Origin: Planctomycetota bacterium
Lineage (GTDB): Bacteria > Planctomycetota > Phycisphaerae > Sedimentisphaerales > Anaerobacaceae
Length of the DNA: 34,942 bases
Direction of reading: 5' to 3'
Assembly (NCBI GenBank): GCA_012719085.1
Contig: JAAYBA010000478.1
Location: 1 to 34,942 of the forward strand
Position numbers and translations under genes: made by a program. This document shows, piece by piece, positions 21,744-30,164 of the stretch. Position 1 is the stretch's first letter. The number at the start of each line of letters is the position of its first letter. The notes under the pieces were generated by a model. That model did not search any database. It was not told the origin of the DNA and was given only the letters and a program-made list of their open reading frames with translations.

Positions 21744-22865
21744 CTATCGGCCCGTCAGGCGCCGGATCAATGTCACTTCCTGTACGTCATACGGCGTGCC
21801 GTCGGGGCGAAGGATATCGTGGAACCAGACATCGGGCTCGGCCTTGTACGATTTCGTCCAGGAGTCCCACGGGTAGATGGTCTGCGTCTTGCCGGCGACA
21901 AAGCCCCAGTTGTAGGCGCCGATCCGCTGCTGTTTGAGGTACGGCAGGATATCGGCGAACGTGCTGCCGGCGGGGCGGGCCATGTATTCGGTGCAGAGGA
22001 TCGGCCGGCCGTAGCGTCTCAGCGATTCGACGCGACGTTTCATTTCGTCCAGATTCCCGTAGCAGTGGAACGTGATGATGTCCGACTGTTCCAGCAGGAA
22101 CCGATTGATCTCGGAGAGCTTCGCGTCATCGGACCAGTCGCCCGCCCACACGCCGGCGGTGATCGGCTGGGTGGGACCGGCTTGGCGGGCCCAGGCAAAC
22201 GCCTTCTCCAGGAGCATCAGCGACAGCGCGGCCTTGTTTTCGGGCTCGAACTGCACGTAGGCCGGATCGTTCCGGTTGTCGGGCTCGTTGAAAATATCCC
22301 ACGCATGGACGCGACGGTCTTTTCGAAAGTGGCCGACGACGCCTTTGATATAGTCCTCCAGCTCGTCGTGCCGGGCCGGGTCGCGGAGGATCTCGACGCC
22401 GGGACTCTGGAGCCAGCCGGAGTTGTGGATGTGCGCGATCGGCTCGGGCTGCGGCCCGAGCTGGGGATACGGGTCCCAGCAGCCGTCGAGCAGAACGAAC
22501 ATCACACCGATCCCGTGTCGGTCGGCGATGTCGAGAAACCGCTCCATGCGATGGAGCAGACCGCGGGCATGCTGCTCCCAGAGCAGATGGTGAAGATAGA
22601 CACGAACGCTGTTGAAGCCGAGCTTCGAGGCCCAGGCCAGCTCTCTGTCGATGGTGGCCGGGTCGAACGTCTCACGCTGCCACATTTCGAGCTGGTTGAC
22701 GGCGGTGCTGGGCGAGAAGTTGCAGCCCACCAGCCAGGGCATCTCGGCGTACCAAGCGTTGGCCTCCTGCGGCGACCACTGCTCGACCGCCTTCGACCCA
22801 AGCGAGGCACACCCACTCGCCAACAACAGAAGCGACAGCGGAATCCATCCCACGCGATACGTCAT
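21744..22865 (-). CDS. Lipoprotein glycoside hydrolase, GH5-like (clan A TIM barrel)
   Basis: The product has 373 residues; the ATG at 22865 lies 5 bases after the FGE-like gene. A lipobox signal (LSLLLLASGCAS) predicts a lipid anchor, so it acts in the periplasm or at the cell surface. The barrel has WLVGCNFSPSTAVNQ, the acid/base motif AWDIFNEPDN (Glu near 192) and the nucleophile strand ILCTEYMARP (Glu near 292), typical of retaining clan-A hydrolases such as GH5. The WxxDP-rich loop near the catalytic centre (LLDGCWDPYPQLGPQPEP) could form the substrate cleft. Substrate (mannan, glucan or other) cannot be told by eye. Confidence 0.82.
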   Translation of the reverse strand: MTYRVGWIPLSLLLLASGCASLGSKAVEQWSPQEANAWYAEMPWLVGCNFSPSTAVNQLEMWQRETFDPATIDRELAWASKLGFNSVRVYLHHLLWEQHARGLLHRMERFLDIADRHGIGVMFVLLDGCWDPYPQLGPQPEPIAHIHNSGWLQSPGVEILRDPARHDELEDYIKGVVGHFRKDRRVHAWDIFNEPDNRNDPAYVQFEPENKAALSLMLLEKAFAWARQAGPTQPITAGVWAGDWSDDAKLSEINRFLLEQSDIITFHCYGNLDEMKRRVESLRRYGRPILCTEYMARPAGSTFADILPYLKQQRIGAYNWGFVAGKTQTIYPWDSWTKSYKAEPDVWFHDILRPDGTPYDVQEVTLIRRLTGR

Positions 22866-22870
22866 GGTCT

Positions 22871-23848
22871 TCAGTCCTTCGGCACCGAACAGGCGACGCG
22901 GAAGCCGATGAAGTCGATCTGGGGCAGCCACCATTTGCTCTTGGGAATCTGCGGATCGTTCATGCGCCACCAGGGCTCCTCGAACGCCCGAGCCGCACAA
23001 CGCAGTTCCGCAACCGGGCTCTCGTAGAACCCCCCGCGTGCGACGTGCACCGTGCCCTCTTCGGGACCCTTCGGGTTCTTCGTCGCGGCGTTGGCATAGC
23101 CGTTGGGCTGGTAGAAGTCGTGGACCCACTCGCGTACGTTGCCCGACATATCGTAGAGGCCCCAGCTGTTGGGCTTCTTCGTGGCGACCGCACTGGGCCC
23201 GAAGTCGGCGTTGTCCTCGTACCAGGCATAGTCGCCCAACTTCTCGGGGTCGTCGCCGAAACCGAATACGGAGTCCGTCCCGGCCCGGGCGGCGTATTCC
23301 CACTCGGCTTCGGTGGGCAGACGGTACATCTTGCCGGTCTTCTGCGAAAGCCACTGGCAGAAGACGGTCGCGTTATGCCAACTCATGCCCATCGCCGGAT
23401 GCTTGACGCTGTAACCCATCGTCATGTCGCCGTAGACCGGCGTCGGCCCGGTGATCGTGTCGACGCCGCCGGTGGGAGCTTCGGCGTTCTTCTGGGCCTC
23501 CTGGACCTCGACGAACTCCTTTTTGGCCGTGCCGGTTTCCTGGTAATAGGCCATGAACAACTCGAGTGTCGTCTCGGTGGTACACAGATAGAACGCATCG
23601 AGGCTGACCTTGCGATGCGGCCCCTCGTCATCATTGCGACCGGCTTCGCTCGCCGGGCTGCCCATCGTGAAGCTGCCGCCGGGGATCAGGACCATGTCGA
23701 GCGAGAGCTTGGCGCCGGTCTTGCTCGTAATCGTCTCGGTATACTTCTTCGGGAGTTTGTCTTCGGCCGCCATGGCGCTGCCAAAGAGCATCGCCACGAT
23801 ACAGATCGCCAGTTCGCCGCTGCGCATTTGCCTCTTACTGATGTTCAC
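22871..23848 (-). CDS. FGE-sulfatase domain protein without the catalytic Cys pair
   Basis: The product has 325 residues; the GTG start follows AAGGAG. An N-terminal signal peptide (ICIVAMLFGSAMA) predicts export. The domain is the FGE/SUMF1/EgtB fold: MVLIPGGSFTMGSP, YRLPTEAEWEYAARAGTD, NSWGLYDMSGNVREWVHDFY and final IDFIGFRVACSVPKD. In true formylglycine-generating enzymes the segment before RCAAR carries two catalytic cysteines; here the segment is GGFYESPVAELRCAAR with only the last Cys and is shorter. So it probably does not convert Cys to formylglycine in sulfatases, and may be a binding or structural member of the family. Confidence 0.86.
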   Translation of the reverse strand: MNISKRQMRSGELAICIVAMLFGSAMAAEDKLPKKYTETITSKTGAKLSLDMVLIPGGSFTMGSPASEAGRNDDEGPHRKVSLDAFYLCTTETTLELFMAYYQETGTAKKEFVEVQEAQKNAEAPTGGVDTITGPTPVYGDMTMGYSVKHPAMGMSWHNATVFCQWLSQKTGKMYRLPTEAEWEYAARAGTDSVFGFGDDPEKLGDYAWYEDNADFGPSAVATKKPNSWGLYDMSGNVREWVHDFYQPNGYANAATKNPKGPEEGTVHVARGGFYESPVAELRCAARAFEEPWWRMNDPQIPKSKWWLPQIDFIGFRVACSVPKD

Positions 23849-23916
23849 CTTCGTCTCCTTAAGAGCGTTTCGAAAAAAGATCGTTGCCTCAGACGGGCCT
23901 CAGCGGTGCCCGACAC

Positions 23917-25230
23917 CTATATCATTTGTGTAAAGCCCGGCTTGGGCACCGGATAGCTGCCGTCGGGCCCTACCCGGCTCGGTGGGTCCATGTCGTCGCG
24001 ACAGTCTTCCGGCCGAGGCGGGTAGTAGAAATCCGATTGATTGATCTGGCCCCACGTCACCTCCTTGCCCGTGTAGCAGGAGATCTGCCCCATGACCGTG
24101 GTCATCGTGCTGGGGACCATGTAGTCGCCGTTGTTGATGGGATTGCCCGAGCGGATGGCGGCGAAGAGCACATCGTGCTCCCTCTGATAGGGGTTGCAAC
24201 GGGCCGTCGACCGCCAGTTCGTCTCGCCCCAGATGCGGTAGTTCGTGATGTCGGCCTTGCCTTTGCTGCCGAGCACGACGCTGGACGAGTCGTTGTGGCA
24301 GCCGGTCGTGGTGCGGCAGAAGGCATAGATGCGCACGCCGCTGGCGAACTCGTAGATCACCGAATGGTGGTCGAACACGTCGCCGTAGATCGGGTCGGTC
24401 ATCGAGGACCGCCCGCCCAGGCCGTGGCACTTGATGGGGTTCTCCTCGTGCAGGACCCAGCGGGAGCGATCCAGATTGTGCACGAGCGACTGTGGCACAT
24501 CGTCGCCGGAGAGCCAGCGGAAATGATACTGCGTGCTGCACTGCCACTGGAGTTCCGTCAGGCCCGGCTTGCGGTCGATGATGCCATACGGACCGCGAAG
24601 GAAGTTCTCCTCGATGGAGATCACCTCGCCGATCGCGCCGTCGTGAATCCGCTGGACCGTCTCGGCGTAGCGGGTGTCATAACGGCTGTGCAAACCCGAG
24701 ACGAAGCAGAGGCCCTTCTCCTTGGCCAGCTTCGCCGCCGCGGCCATGAGTCTGACGCCGGCCGGGTCAATCCCGTGGGGCTTCTCGACAAACACGTGCT
24801 TGCCCGCCTTGACCGCCGTCATGGCCTGAAGCGGATGGAACTTGGCGGCATTAGCGATAAGCACGACGTCGGACGATTCGATCACGTGCTTGTAGCCGTT
24901 GAAGCCGACGAAACAGTGGTCGTCGTCGACGAGAACCTGATCGCCCCTCTGTTCCTTCAGGATGCGACGCTTGTCCTTGACGCGGTCCATGAAGATGTCG
25001 CACATGGCGACGAGGCGCGCCCCGGGATCGGCCGTCAGCGCCTCGGCCGCCGCACCGGCACAACGGCCGCCACAGCCCACCATCCCCACCCGGAGGATGT
25101 CGCTGCCGCCGGCAAAGACCCGTGCCCCAAGCGTCCCGGCGACCGCTGCTGAAGTCACGACGGTCGAGGCCTTGAGGAAATCACGCCGCGTGGTGCCCAA
25201 ACTCCTGTCGGATTCATTCGAGCGTGCCAT
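23917..25230 (-). CDS. Tat-exported Gfo/Idh/MocA family oxidoreductase, paralog 1
   Basis: A 437-residue protein. The second of two tandem ATGs (25230) is chosen for its spacing from AAGGAG. A twin-arginine signal (TTRRDFLKAS) precedes a Rossmann NAD(P)-binding start VGMVGCGGRCAGAA. The family Lys-Pro motif is FVEKPHGID, and the catalytic-region His is in LVHNLDRSRW. The protein ends in YPVPKPG. Family members oxidise or epimerise sugars, and Tat export means the cofactor is probably bound before export. It is the most divergent of the four tandem paralogs. GH109-type hydrolysis is a possible alternative function. Confidence 0.9.
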   Translation of the reverse strand: MARSNESDRSLGTTRRDFLKASTVVTSAAVAGTLGARVFAGGSDILRVGMVGCGGRCAGAAAEALTADPGARLVAMCDIFMDRVKDKRRILKEQRGDQVLVDDDHCFVGFNGYKHVIESSDVVLIANAAKFHPLQAMTAVKAGKHVFVEKPHGIDPAGVRLMAAAAKLAKEKGLCFVSGLHSRYDTRYAETVQRIHDGAIGEVISIEENFLRGPYGIIDRKPGLTELQWQCSTQYHFRWLSGDDVPQSLVHNLDRSRWVLHEENPIKCHGLGGRSSMTDPIYGDVFDHHSVIYEFASGVRIYAFCRTTTGCHNDSSSVVLGSKGKADITNYRIWGETNWRSTARCNPYQREHDVLFAAIRSGNPINNGDYMVPSTMTTVMGQISCYTGKEVTWGQINQSDFYYPPRPEDCRDDMDPPSRVGPDGSYPVPKPGFTQMI

Positions 25231-25360
25231 CATGTCTCCTTCGTTCGATCTGCCTGTCATGGACCCGGGTTTCTGCATCGAATCAAGGTTTCCTGTAGAT
25301 TGCGCCTGAGCCGGTTATGATACTCCCTGAGTCGCCCAAATTCAAGTCGCAGCCATAGGC

Positions 25361-25376
25361 CGTGCCTCCCGGCACG
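25361..25376. repeat. Small hairpin between paralogs 1 and 2
   Basis: CGTGCC at 25361-25366 pairs with GGCACG at 25371-25376 across a TCCC loop, just downstream of the stop of paralog 2 (minus strand). No T-run follows, so a weak terminator or processing site at best. Confidence 0.3.
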
Positions 25377-25399
25377 ACACGGTAAAGGGGGTCCTCCCG

Positions 25400-26782
25400 T
25401 CAGATTTCCGACCACTGGCCGGGGATCGGGACGGGATAACGGCCTTCGGCGTCGGCCTGCACCGGCGCGGGGCTGTCGAGGGTGAAGTTAACATCCTGAC
25501 AGAACCTGAAATTCGACGCCATCATCTGGTCCCAGGTGACGATCTGGCCCGTATGGATGGCGGCCCGTCCCATAATGGAGGCGAGATTGGTGTAGGCAGC
25601 CCGCTTGACCTCATTGTGCGGCTTGTCCCGGCGGATCGCGTCGAGCAACGCATCCCATTCGGCCTGGTACGGGCTGACCTTCTCGTTTTCCGGTCGCCAG
25701 GCGATGTTGTCGCGGGCGATCCGCTGGTCCTTGTAGATCTGCACCGTCGGAGCGTGCACATTGCCGGAGAACTGGGCGGCACAGCGGGTTCCGTGCGCGA
25801 AGGTGGCGAACTCGTTGCGGCAGTTTTGCTGGTTGCGGCTGTTGACGAACGCCTTGATCCCATCGGGGAAAGTGTACTCAATGGCGTAGCTGTGCACGTT
25901 CTGGCTGCAATCGTCGCTTCGCGGCTCGCACCCACCCAGCCCCTCGGCCGAGACCGGCCAGGCATCCTTGATCCAGCAGCACTCGTCCACTTGGTGAATC
26001 ATCATCTCGATGAACCACGCCGACGAGGTCCACAGGAAGAAGTACGGACGTCGAAGCTGCCAGAGCAGTTCGTTTTCGCCTCCCTTGAACGGGCCCAGCC
26101 GGGCGCCCGGGTCCATCCGGTAGGCGCGGATCAACGTGATCTCGCCCATCGCACCGTCGCGAATCTTCTCGATCAGAGCCTGCCGCGCCGAGGAATGACG
26201 GCACATCAGCCCGCAACCGATCTTGAGGTTCTTCTTCGCGGCCTCGGTCCCCAGGCGAAGAATCTCGTGTGTGCCGCCGGGGTCGGGAGCGAAGGACTTC
26301 TCGATAAACGCGTTGACCCCCTTATCGACGGCATAGGCCAAGTGCGTCGGACGGAAAGCCGCATGCGTCGCCTGGATCATTACGTCGCCGGGCCGCAGGC
26401 AATCGATCGCCTTACGGTAGGCGTCGAAGCCAACGAAACGCCTGTCCTCGGGCACATCGACCCGCTCGCCGAACTGCTCACGCAGGGCCTTGTGCGACCG
26501 CGTCAAGCGGTCTTCGAACACATCGGCCATTGCGACGAGCTTCGTCGGGCCGGTCTGCGAACTGAGAGCATTGGCCACCGCCCCGCTGCCGCGTCCGCCG
26601 CAGCCGACCAGAGCCAGCCGGATCGTGTTGTCCTCGCCCGCATAGGCCCGCGACAGAGCAACGCCGCCCAACACCGAGCCCGCGACGACCCGCGAGCTCT
26701 CGGCCAGAAACTGCCGACGGGAGGACCGCTGGCCTTCTGTCTGCGACGACGTCAAACCGTGCGATTGCATCGGGCTGTTCAT
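25400..26782 (-). CDS. Tat-exported Gfo/Idh/MocA family oxidoreductase, paralog 2
   Basis: A 460-residue protein; the ATG at 26782 follows GGGAGG. It has a twin-arginine signal (SSRRQFLAES) then ALVGCGGRGSGAVANAL for NAD(P). The usual EKP motif is changed to FIEKSFAPD, losing the proline, and the His-containing helix is MIHQVDECCWIKD. The C-terminus has the shared YPVPIPG. It contains many Cys residues (CCW, CRNE, CAAQ), more than paralog 1, unusual for an exported protein unless disulfides form. Closest in pattern to paralogs 3 and 4. Confidence 0.9.
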   Translation of the reverse strand: MNSPMQSHGLTSSQTEGQRSSRRQFLAESSRVVAGSVLGGVALSRAYAGEDNTIRLALVGCGGRGSGAVANALSSQTGPTKLVAMADVFEDRLTRSHKALREQFGERVDVPEDRRFVGFDAYRKAIDCLRPGDVMIQATHAAFRPTHLAYAVDKGVNAFIEKSFAPDPGGTHEILRLGTEAAKKNLKIGCGLMCRHSSARQALIEKIRDGAMGEITLIRAYRMDPGARLGPFKGGENELLWQLRRPYFFLWTSSAWFIEMMIHQVDECCWIKDAWPVSAEGLGGCEPRSDDCSQNVHSYAIEYTFPDGIKAFVNSRNQQNCRNEFATFAHGTRCAAQFSGNVHAPTVQIYKDQRIARDNIAWRPENEKVSPYQAEWDALLDAIRRDKPHNEVKRAAYTNLASIMGRAAIHTGQIVTWDQMMASNFRFCQDVNFTLDSPAPVQADAEGRYPVPIPGQWSEI

Positions 26783-26825
26783 GGTGCCTCCCTTTCACTG
26801 GAGGTCTGTGGCGTGCAAGAAGAAC

Positions 26826-26858
26826 GCCGCCGACCTCGGACGATTCGAGGCCGGCGGC
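26826..26858 (-). terminator. Hairpin terminator downstream of paralog 3
   Basis: GCCGCCGACCTCG at 26826-26838 pairs with CGAGGCCGGCGGC at 26846-26858 with one mismatch and a 7-base loop. Read on the minus strand, in the direction of the genes, it is followed by GTTCTTCTTGC, a modest T-rich tail. It lies 24 bases after the stop of paralog 3 and probably reduces read-through into paralog 2. Confidence 0.6.
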
Positions 26859-26881
26859 AAATCGGTAATGAAGCTGGGGAA

Positions 26882-28258
26882 CTACGCAAACTCCTGATAC
26901 TCGCGGTCTTTCAGAATGCCCGGTTGCGGCACCGGATACTTCCCTTCCGAGTCCGCCTTGAGCGGCGCCGGCGAGTCCATCGTGAACTTGTCCACGTTCG
27001 GAGCAAACTCGTGCGGGCAGTTGAGCATCTGATCGTATGTGATGACGTTGCCTGTGTGGGCGGCCATACGTCCCATCGACGTCACCATGCTGGCGATCGC
27101 GCCGCGCTCGGTCTCGTTGTAGGGCTTGTCGTTTCGAATGGCGTCAATCAGATCGTCCCATTCGAGCTGATAGGGGCTCGGCTCAGGCTGCGGGAAGTTC
27201 CAGATCAGGTTCTCGCGAGCCATCTTCTGATCGCGGTACGTTCGTACACGGCCGGGCGTATGACTTGAAGTCGAGACGACCCCCGAGCCCTTGGTGCCAT
27301 GCACGAAGCTGTTGAACGCGTTCTCGCAGCCGTCCATGTGACGGCCGCCGTAGAAGAACTTCGTCCCGTCGGCAAAGGTGTATTCGACCGAGTAGTTGTC
27401 GAGGTTCTGATCGACGGAGTTCCCGCGGTAGTGACGAGCGCCGATGGCGCGGGCCTCGACCGGCCAGGCGCCCTTCATCCACGAACACTCGTCGATCTGG
27501 TGAATGTAATAGTCGCTGTAAAGCCCCCCGCTGGACCAGAGGAAGCTGTGGAACCGGCGAATCTGGTAGAGCAGATCGCTGAGATTGCTCGTATTGGGGC
27601 CGAGGGTGGCCGCCCGCCCGCCCATGCGGTAGGCCCGAATCGTGTGGATCTCGCCGATCTCGCCGGCGTCGATCCGCTTCTTCAATTCCTGGCGGCCTCG
27701 ACAGTGACGGACCATGAGGCCCACACCGACCTTGAGGTTCTTCTTGTCAGCCTCTTTGGCCAGCGCGAGCATCCGCTTGGTGGTCGGACCGTCAACAGTG
27801 ACGGGTTTTTCCATGAAGAGGTGGACGCCCTTCTGTATGGCGTAGGTCAGATGCACCCAGCGGAAGGCCGGCGGGGTCGCCGAGATCGCCACGTCACCCG
27901 GACGCAGGCAATCCATCGCCTTCTTGTAGGCGTCGAAACCGACGAACTTGCGGTCGTCGGGCACATCCATCTGAGCGGCGTGGCCGCCCTGCAGGCCCTT
28001 GAAGCTACGGTCCACGCGGTCGGCGAACACGTCGGCCAGGGCGACGAGCTTGGTCCGCCCGTTCGGGACCGAGAGGGCATTCTGGGCGGCACCGGTGCCG
28101 CGACCACCGCAACCGATCAGGGCCACGTGGATCGTATCGCTTCCGGCCGCGTACAGGCTCGAACCGAGCCCGCCGACCAGTGTCGAGGCCGCGGCGATTC
28201 GACCGGTGTTCTTCAGAAATTCACGGCGCGATGTCTGTTCGTTTGCGGTTTGACTCAT
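26882..28258 (-). CDS. Tat-exported Gfo/Idh/MocA family oxidoreductase, paralog 3
   Basis: A 458-residue protein; the ATG at 28258 follows AGGAGAAGATCCACT. The Tat signal is TSRREFLKNTGRIAAAST. The Rossmann start is HVALIGCGGRGTGAAQNAL, the motif is LFMEKPVTVDGPTTKRM, and the active-region helix is YIHQIDECSWMKGAWP. The C-terminus reads YPVPQPGILKD. It is very similar to paralog 4 in length and in most motifs, so the two arose by recent duplication. The long DVPDDRKFVGFDAYKKAMDC stretch is shared by both. Confidence 0.93.
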   Translation of the reverse strand: MSQTANEQTSRREFLKNTGRIAAASTLVGGLGSSLYAAGSDTIHVALIGCGGRGTGAAQNALSVPNGRTKLVALADVFADRVDRSFKGLQGGHAAQMDVPDDRKFVGFDAYKKAMDCLRPGDVAISATPPAFRWVHLTYAIQKGVHLFMEKPVTVDGPTTKRMLALAKEADKKNLKVGVGLMVRHCRGRQELKKRIDAGEIGEIHTIRAYRMGGRAATLGPNTSNLSDLLYQIRRFHSFLWSSGGLYSDYYIHQIDECSWMKGAWPVEARAIGARHYRGNSVDQNLDNYSVEYTFADGTKFFYGGRHMDGCENAFNSFVHGTKGSGVVSTSSHTPGRVRTYRDQKMARENLIWNFPQPEPSPYQLEWDDLIDAIRNDKPYNETERGAIASMVTSMGRMAAHTGNVITYDQMLNCPHEFAPNVDKFTMDSPAPLKADSEGKYPVPQPGILKDREYQEFA

Positions 28259-28382
28259 AGTGGATCTTCTCCTACTTCACTGGTGCGTTACGGCTTGTAC
28301 TGCGGTCGTCTCGTGGAAATGCCGACATAATGCGGCGGACCACCCCATTAACCTCCTCCAGTGCCCTGATCGAGCGCGTTGG

Positions 28383-28474
28383 CGGGTGGCAGCCTCAAGC
28401 GAAGCTTGGGGATGGCTTCTTCGTGCGAACCATCCCCAAGGCTCCATTTCATTGCGCCTTGAGGCTGCCACCCG
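28383..28474. repeat. Large nested inverted repeat between paralogs 3 and 4
   Basis: The outer arms are 17 bases and perfect: CGGGTGGCAGCCTCAAG (28383-28399) and CTTGAGGCTGCCACCCG (28458-28474). Inside, CTTGGGGATGG (28405-28415) pairs with CCATCCCCAAG (28430-28440). The structure is far longer than a normal terminator and could form a cruciform. It looks like a dispersed repeat or a non-autonomous mobile element; no direct repeats or transposase are seen beside it. Confidence 0.75.
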
Positions 28475-28491
28475 ATTGAGACCATCCTTGC

Positions 28492-29889
28492 CTATGCGTA
28501 TTCGCGGTCGGTGACGATACCCGGCTGTGGGACAGGATACCGCCCCTGTGCATCGGACTTCACTGGGGCCGGCGAATCCCACGTCAGCTTGTCCAGACCC
28601 GGCGCCATCTCGTGCGGGCAGTTAAGCATCTGATCGTAGGTGATCTCCACGCCGGTGTGGGCGGCCATACGACCCATCGACGTGACCATGCTGCCGATCG
28701 CGCCACGCTCGGCCTCGTTGTAAGGCTTGTCCTTGCGGATCGCGTCGATCAGATCGTCCCACTCGTTCTGATACGGATTCTGCTGCGCCCTTGGAATCCT
28801 CGATTGCCAGATCAGCTTGTCGTCGTCGGGCGACTGGCTCCGGTACGTGCTCGACGGCAGCCCGCAGTCGCCGCTCTTGGAGGCGATCGCCGAGCCCTTC
28901 GTGCCGTGCAGGTAGCTCGAGTAGATCTGCGTCGCGCCGTCCATGCAGCGACCGTCGAAGTCCATCTTGGTGCCGTCGGCAAAGGTGTACTCGACCGCGT
29001 AGGTGTCGAAATTCTGGTCCACGTATCGGACGCCCTCGGGACTCTCCTTGTAATGGCGACCGCCGAGGGCCTGGACCTTGACCGGCCAGGAGCCCTTCAT
29101 CCAGCACAGATGGTCGATCACGTGGATGTAGAAGTCACTGTAGTTGCCACCGCTGGCCCAGATGAAGCTGTGGAACCGTCGCACCTGATAGAGCAGGTCG
29201 CTGATGTTATCCGGCTTGGGCGGCGAGGCGAAGAAGCCCACCGGCCCGTGCATGCGGTAGCCGCGCATCAGGATGATGTCACCGATCTCGCCGTCGTGGA
29301 CGCGATTGGCCAGTTCCTGCAGCGCCCGGCTGTGACGCGACATCAGACCGACGCCAACCTTAAGGTTCTTGGCGTCGGCCTTCTTCGACAGCTCGATCAT
29401 CCGTTTGGTGGTCGGGCCGTCCACCGTGACGGGCTTCTCCATGAAGACGTGGAGACCCTTCTGGACGGCGTAGTCGAAGTGCACCCAGCGGAAGGCCGGC
29501 GGCGTCCCGAAGATTGCCACGTCGCCCGGACGCAGGCAGTCCATCGCCTTCTTGTAGGCATCGAAGCCGACGAACTTGCGGTCGTCCGGCACGTCCACCT
29601 GGTTGGCATGGCTGGCTTTGAGGTTCTTGTAGCTGCTGGTCAGCCGATCCTCGAAGGCGTCGGCCATGGCCACGAGCTTGATGGGGCCCTGATTGCGGAC
29701 GTTCATGGCGTCGACGGCCGCACCCGAGCCGCGTCCACCGCAACCGACCAGGGCCAGACGGATCGTGTTGTCGCTCCCGGCGTACAGGCTCGAACTGATG
29801 CCCGTCGCCAGGGCCGAGGCCGCAGCGATCCGGCCCGTGTTCTTCAGAAATTCGCGACGCGATGTGGTGTTGCTCGTGGCTTCGCTCAT
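28492..29889 (-). CDS. Tat-exported Gfo/Idh/MocA family oxidoreductase, paralog 4
   Basis: A 465-residue protein; the ATG at 29889 follows GTAGGAGAAGACCC, and the longer frame upstream is not real. The Tat signal is TSRREFLKNTGRIAAASALA. Motifs: LALVGCGGRGSGAAVDAM, VFMEKPVTVDGPTTKRM, YIHVIDHLCWMKGSWP, and C-terminal YPVPQPGIVTDREYA. It is close to paralog 3 but with an altered middle (residues 300-360, SPEGVRYVDQNFDTYAVEYT). Likely extracytoplasmic sugar oxidation or epimerisation; the first gene of the minus-strand set, divergent from the fucosidase. Confidence 0.93.
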   Translation of the reverse strand: MSEATSNTTSRREFLKNTGRIAAASALATGISSSLYAGSDNTIRLALVGCGGRGSGAAVDAMNVRNQGPIKLVAMADAFEDRLTSSYKNLKASHANQVDVPDDRKFVGFDAYKKAMDCLRPGDVAIFGTPPAFRWVHFDYAVQKGLHVFMEKPVTVDGPTTKRMIELSKKADAKNLKVGVGLMSRHSRALQELANRVHDGEIGDIILMRGYRMHGPVGFFASPPKPDNISDLLYQVRRFHSFIWASGGNYSDFYIHVIDHLCWMKGSWPVKVQALGGRHYKESPEGVRYVDQNFDTYAVEYTFADGTKMDFDGRCMDGATQIYSSYLHGTKGSAIASKSGDCGLPSSTYRSQSPDDDKLIWQSRIPRAQQNPYQNEWDDLIDAIRKDKPYNEAERGAIGSMVTSMGRMAAHTGVEITYDQMLNCPHEMAPGLDKLTWDSPAPVKSDAQGRYPVPQPGIVTDREYA

Positions 29890-29933
29890 GGCGGGTCTTC
29901 TCCTACTTCTTTTGTGCTTGCCATATTCCAACC

Positions 29934-29953
29934 ATCCCGACGCCTGTCGGGAT
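29934..29953. repeat. Hairpin ATCCCGAC-GCCT-GTCGGGAT
   Basis: Two perfect 8-base arms around a 4-base loop, about 45 bases upstream of paralog 4's start and 210 before the fucosidase gene. Compact enough for an operator or a short RNA hairpin in the paralog 4 leader. Confidence 0.5.
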
Positions 29954-30099
29954 GCCCCTTTCCCGCCGGCCCAAAACCGCCGACGGCTCCATTGTCGTCC
30001 CATTATCACCCCCGCCACCCCAGAGTACAAGGCTCTTTTTCTCGCCCCTGCAACGGGCGACGCCGGCGTCGACCACCGCATCACACGTTGTACTTGGGG

Positions 30100-30128
30100 T
30101 TGGCCGGGCGGCGCCTTGGGCTTACAAT
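30100..30128 (+). promoter_or_regulatory. Sigma-70-type promoter for the fucosidase gene
   Basis: TTGGCC at 30100-30105 and TACAAT at 30123-30128 are separated by exactly 17 bases; the -10 matches 5 of 6 and the -35 4 of 6. The start codon lies 37 bases after the -10 element. Confidence 0.5.
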
Positions 30129-30164
30129 GGTGGACGCACGACACACTGTCAGAAAGGAAGACAT

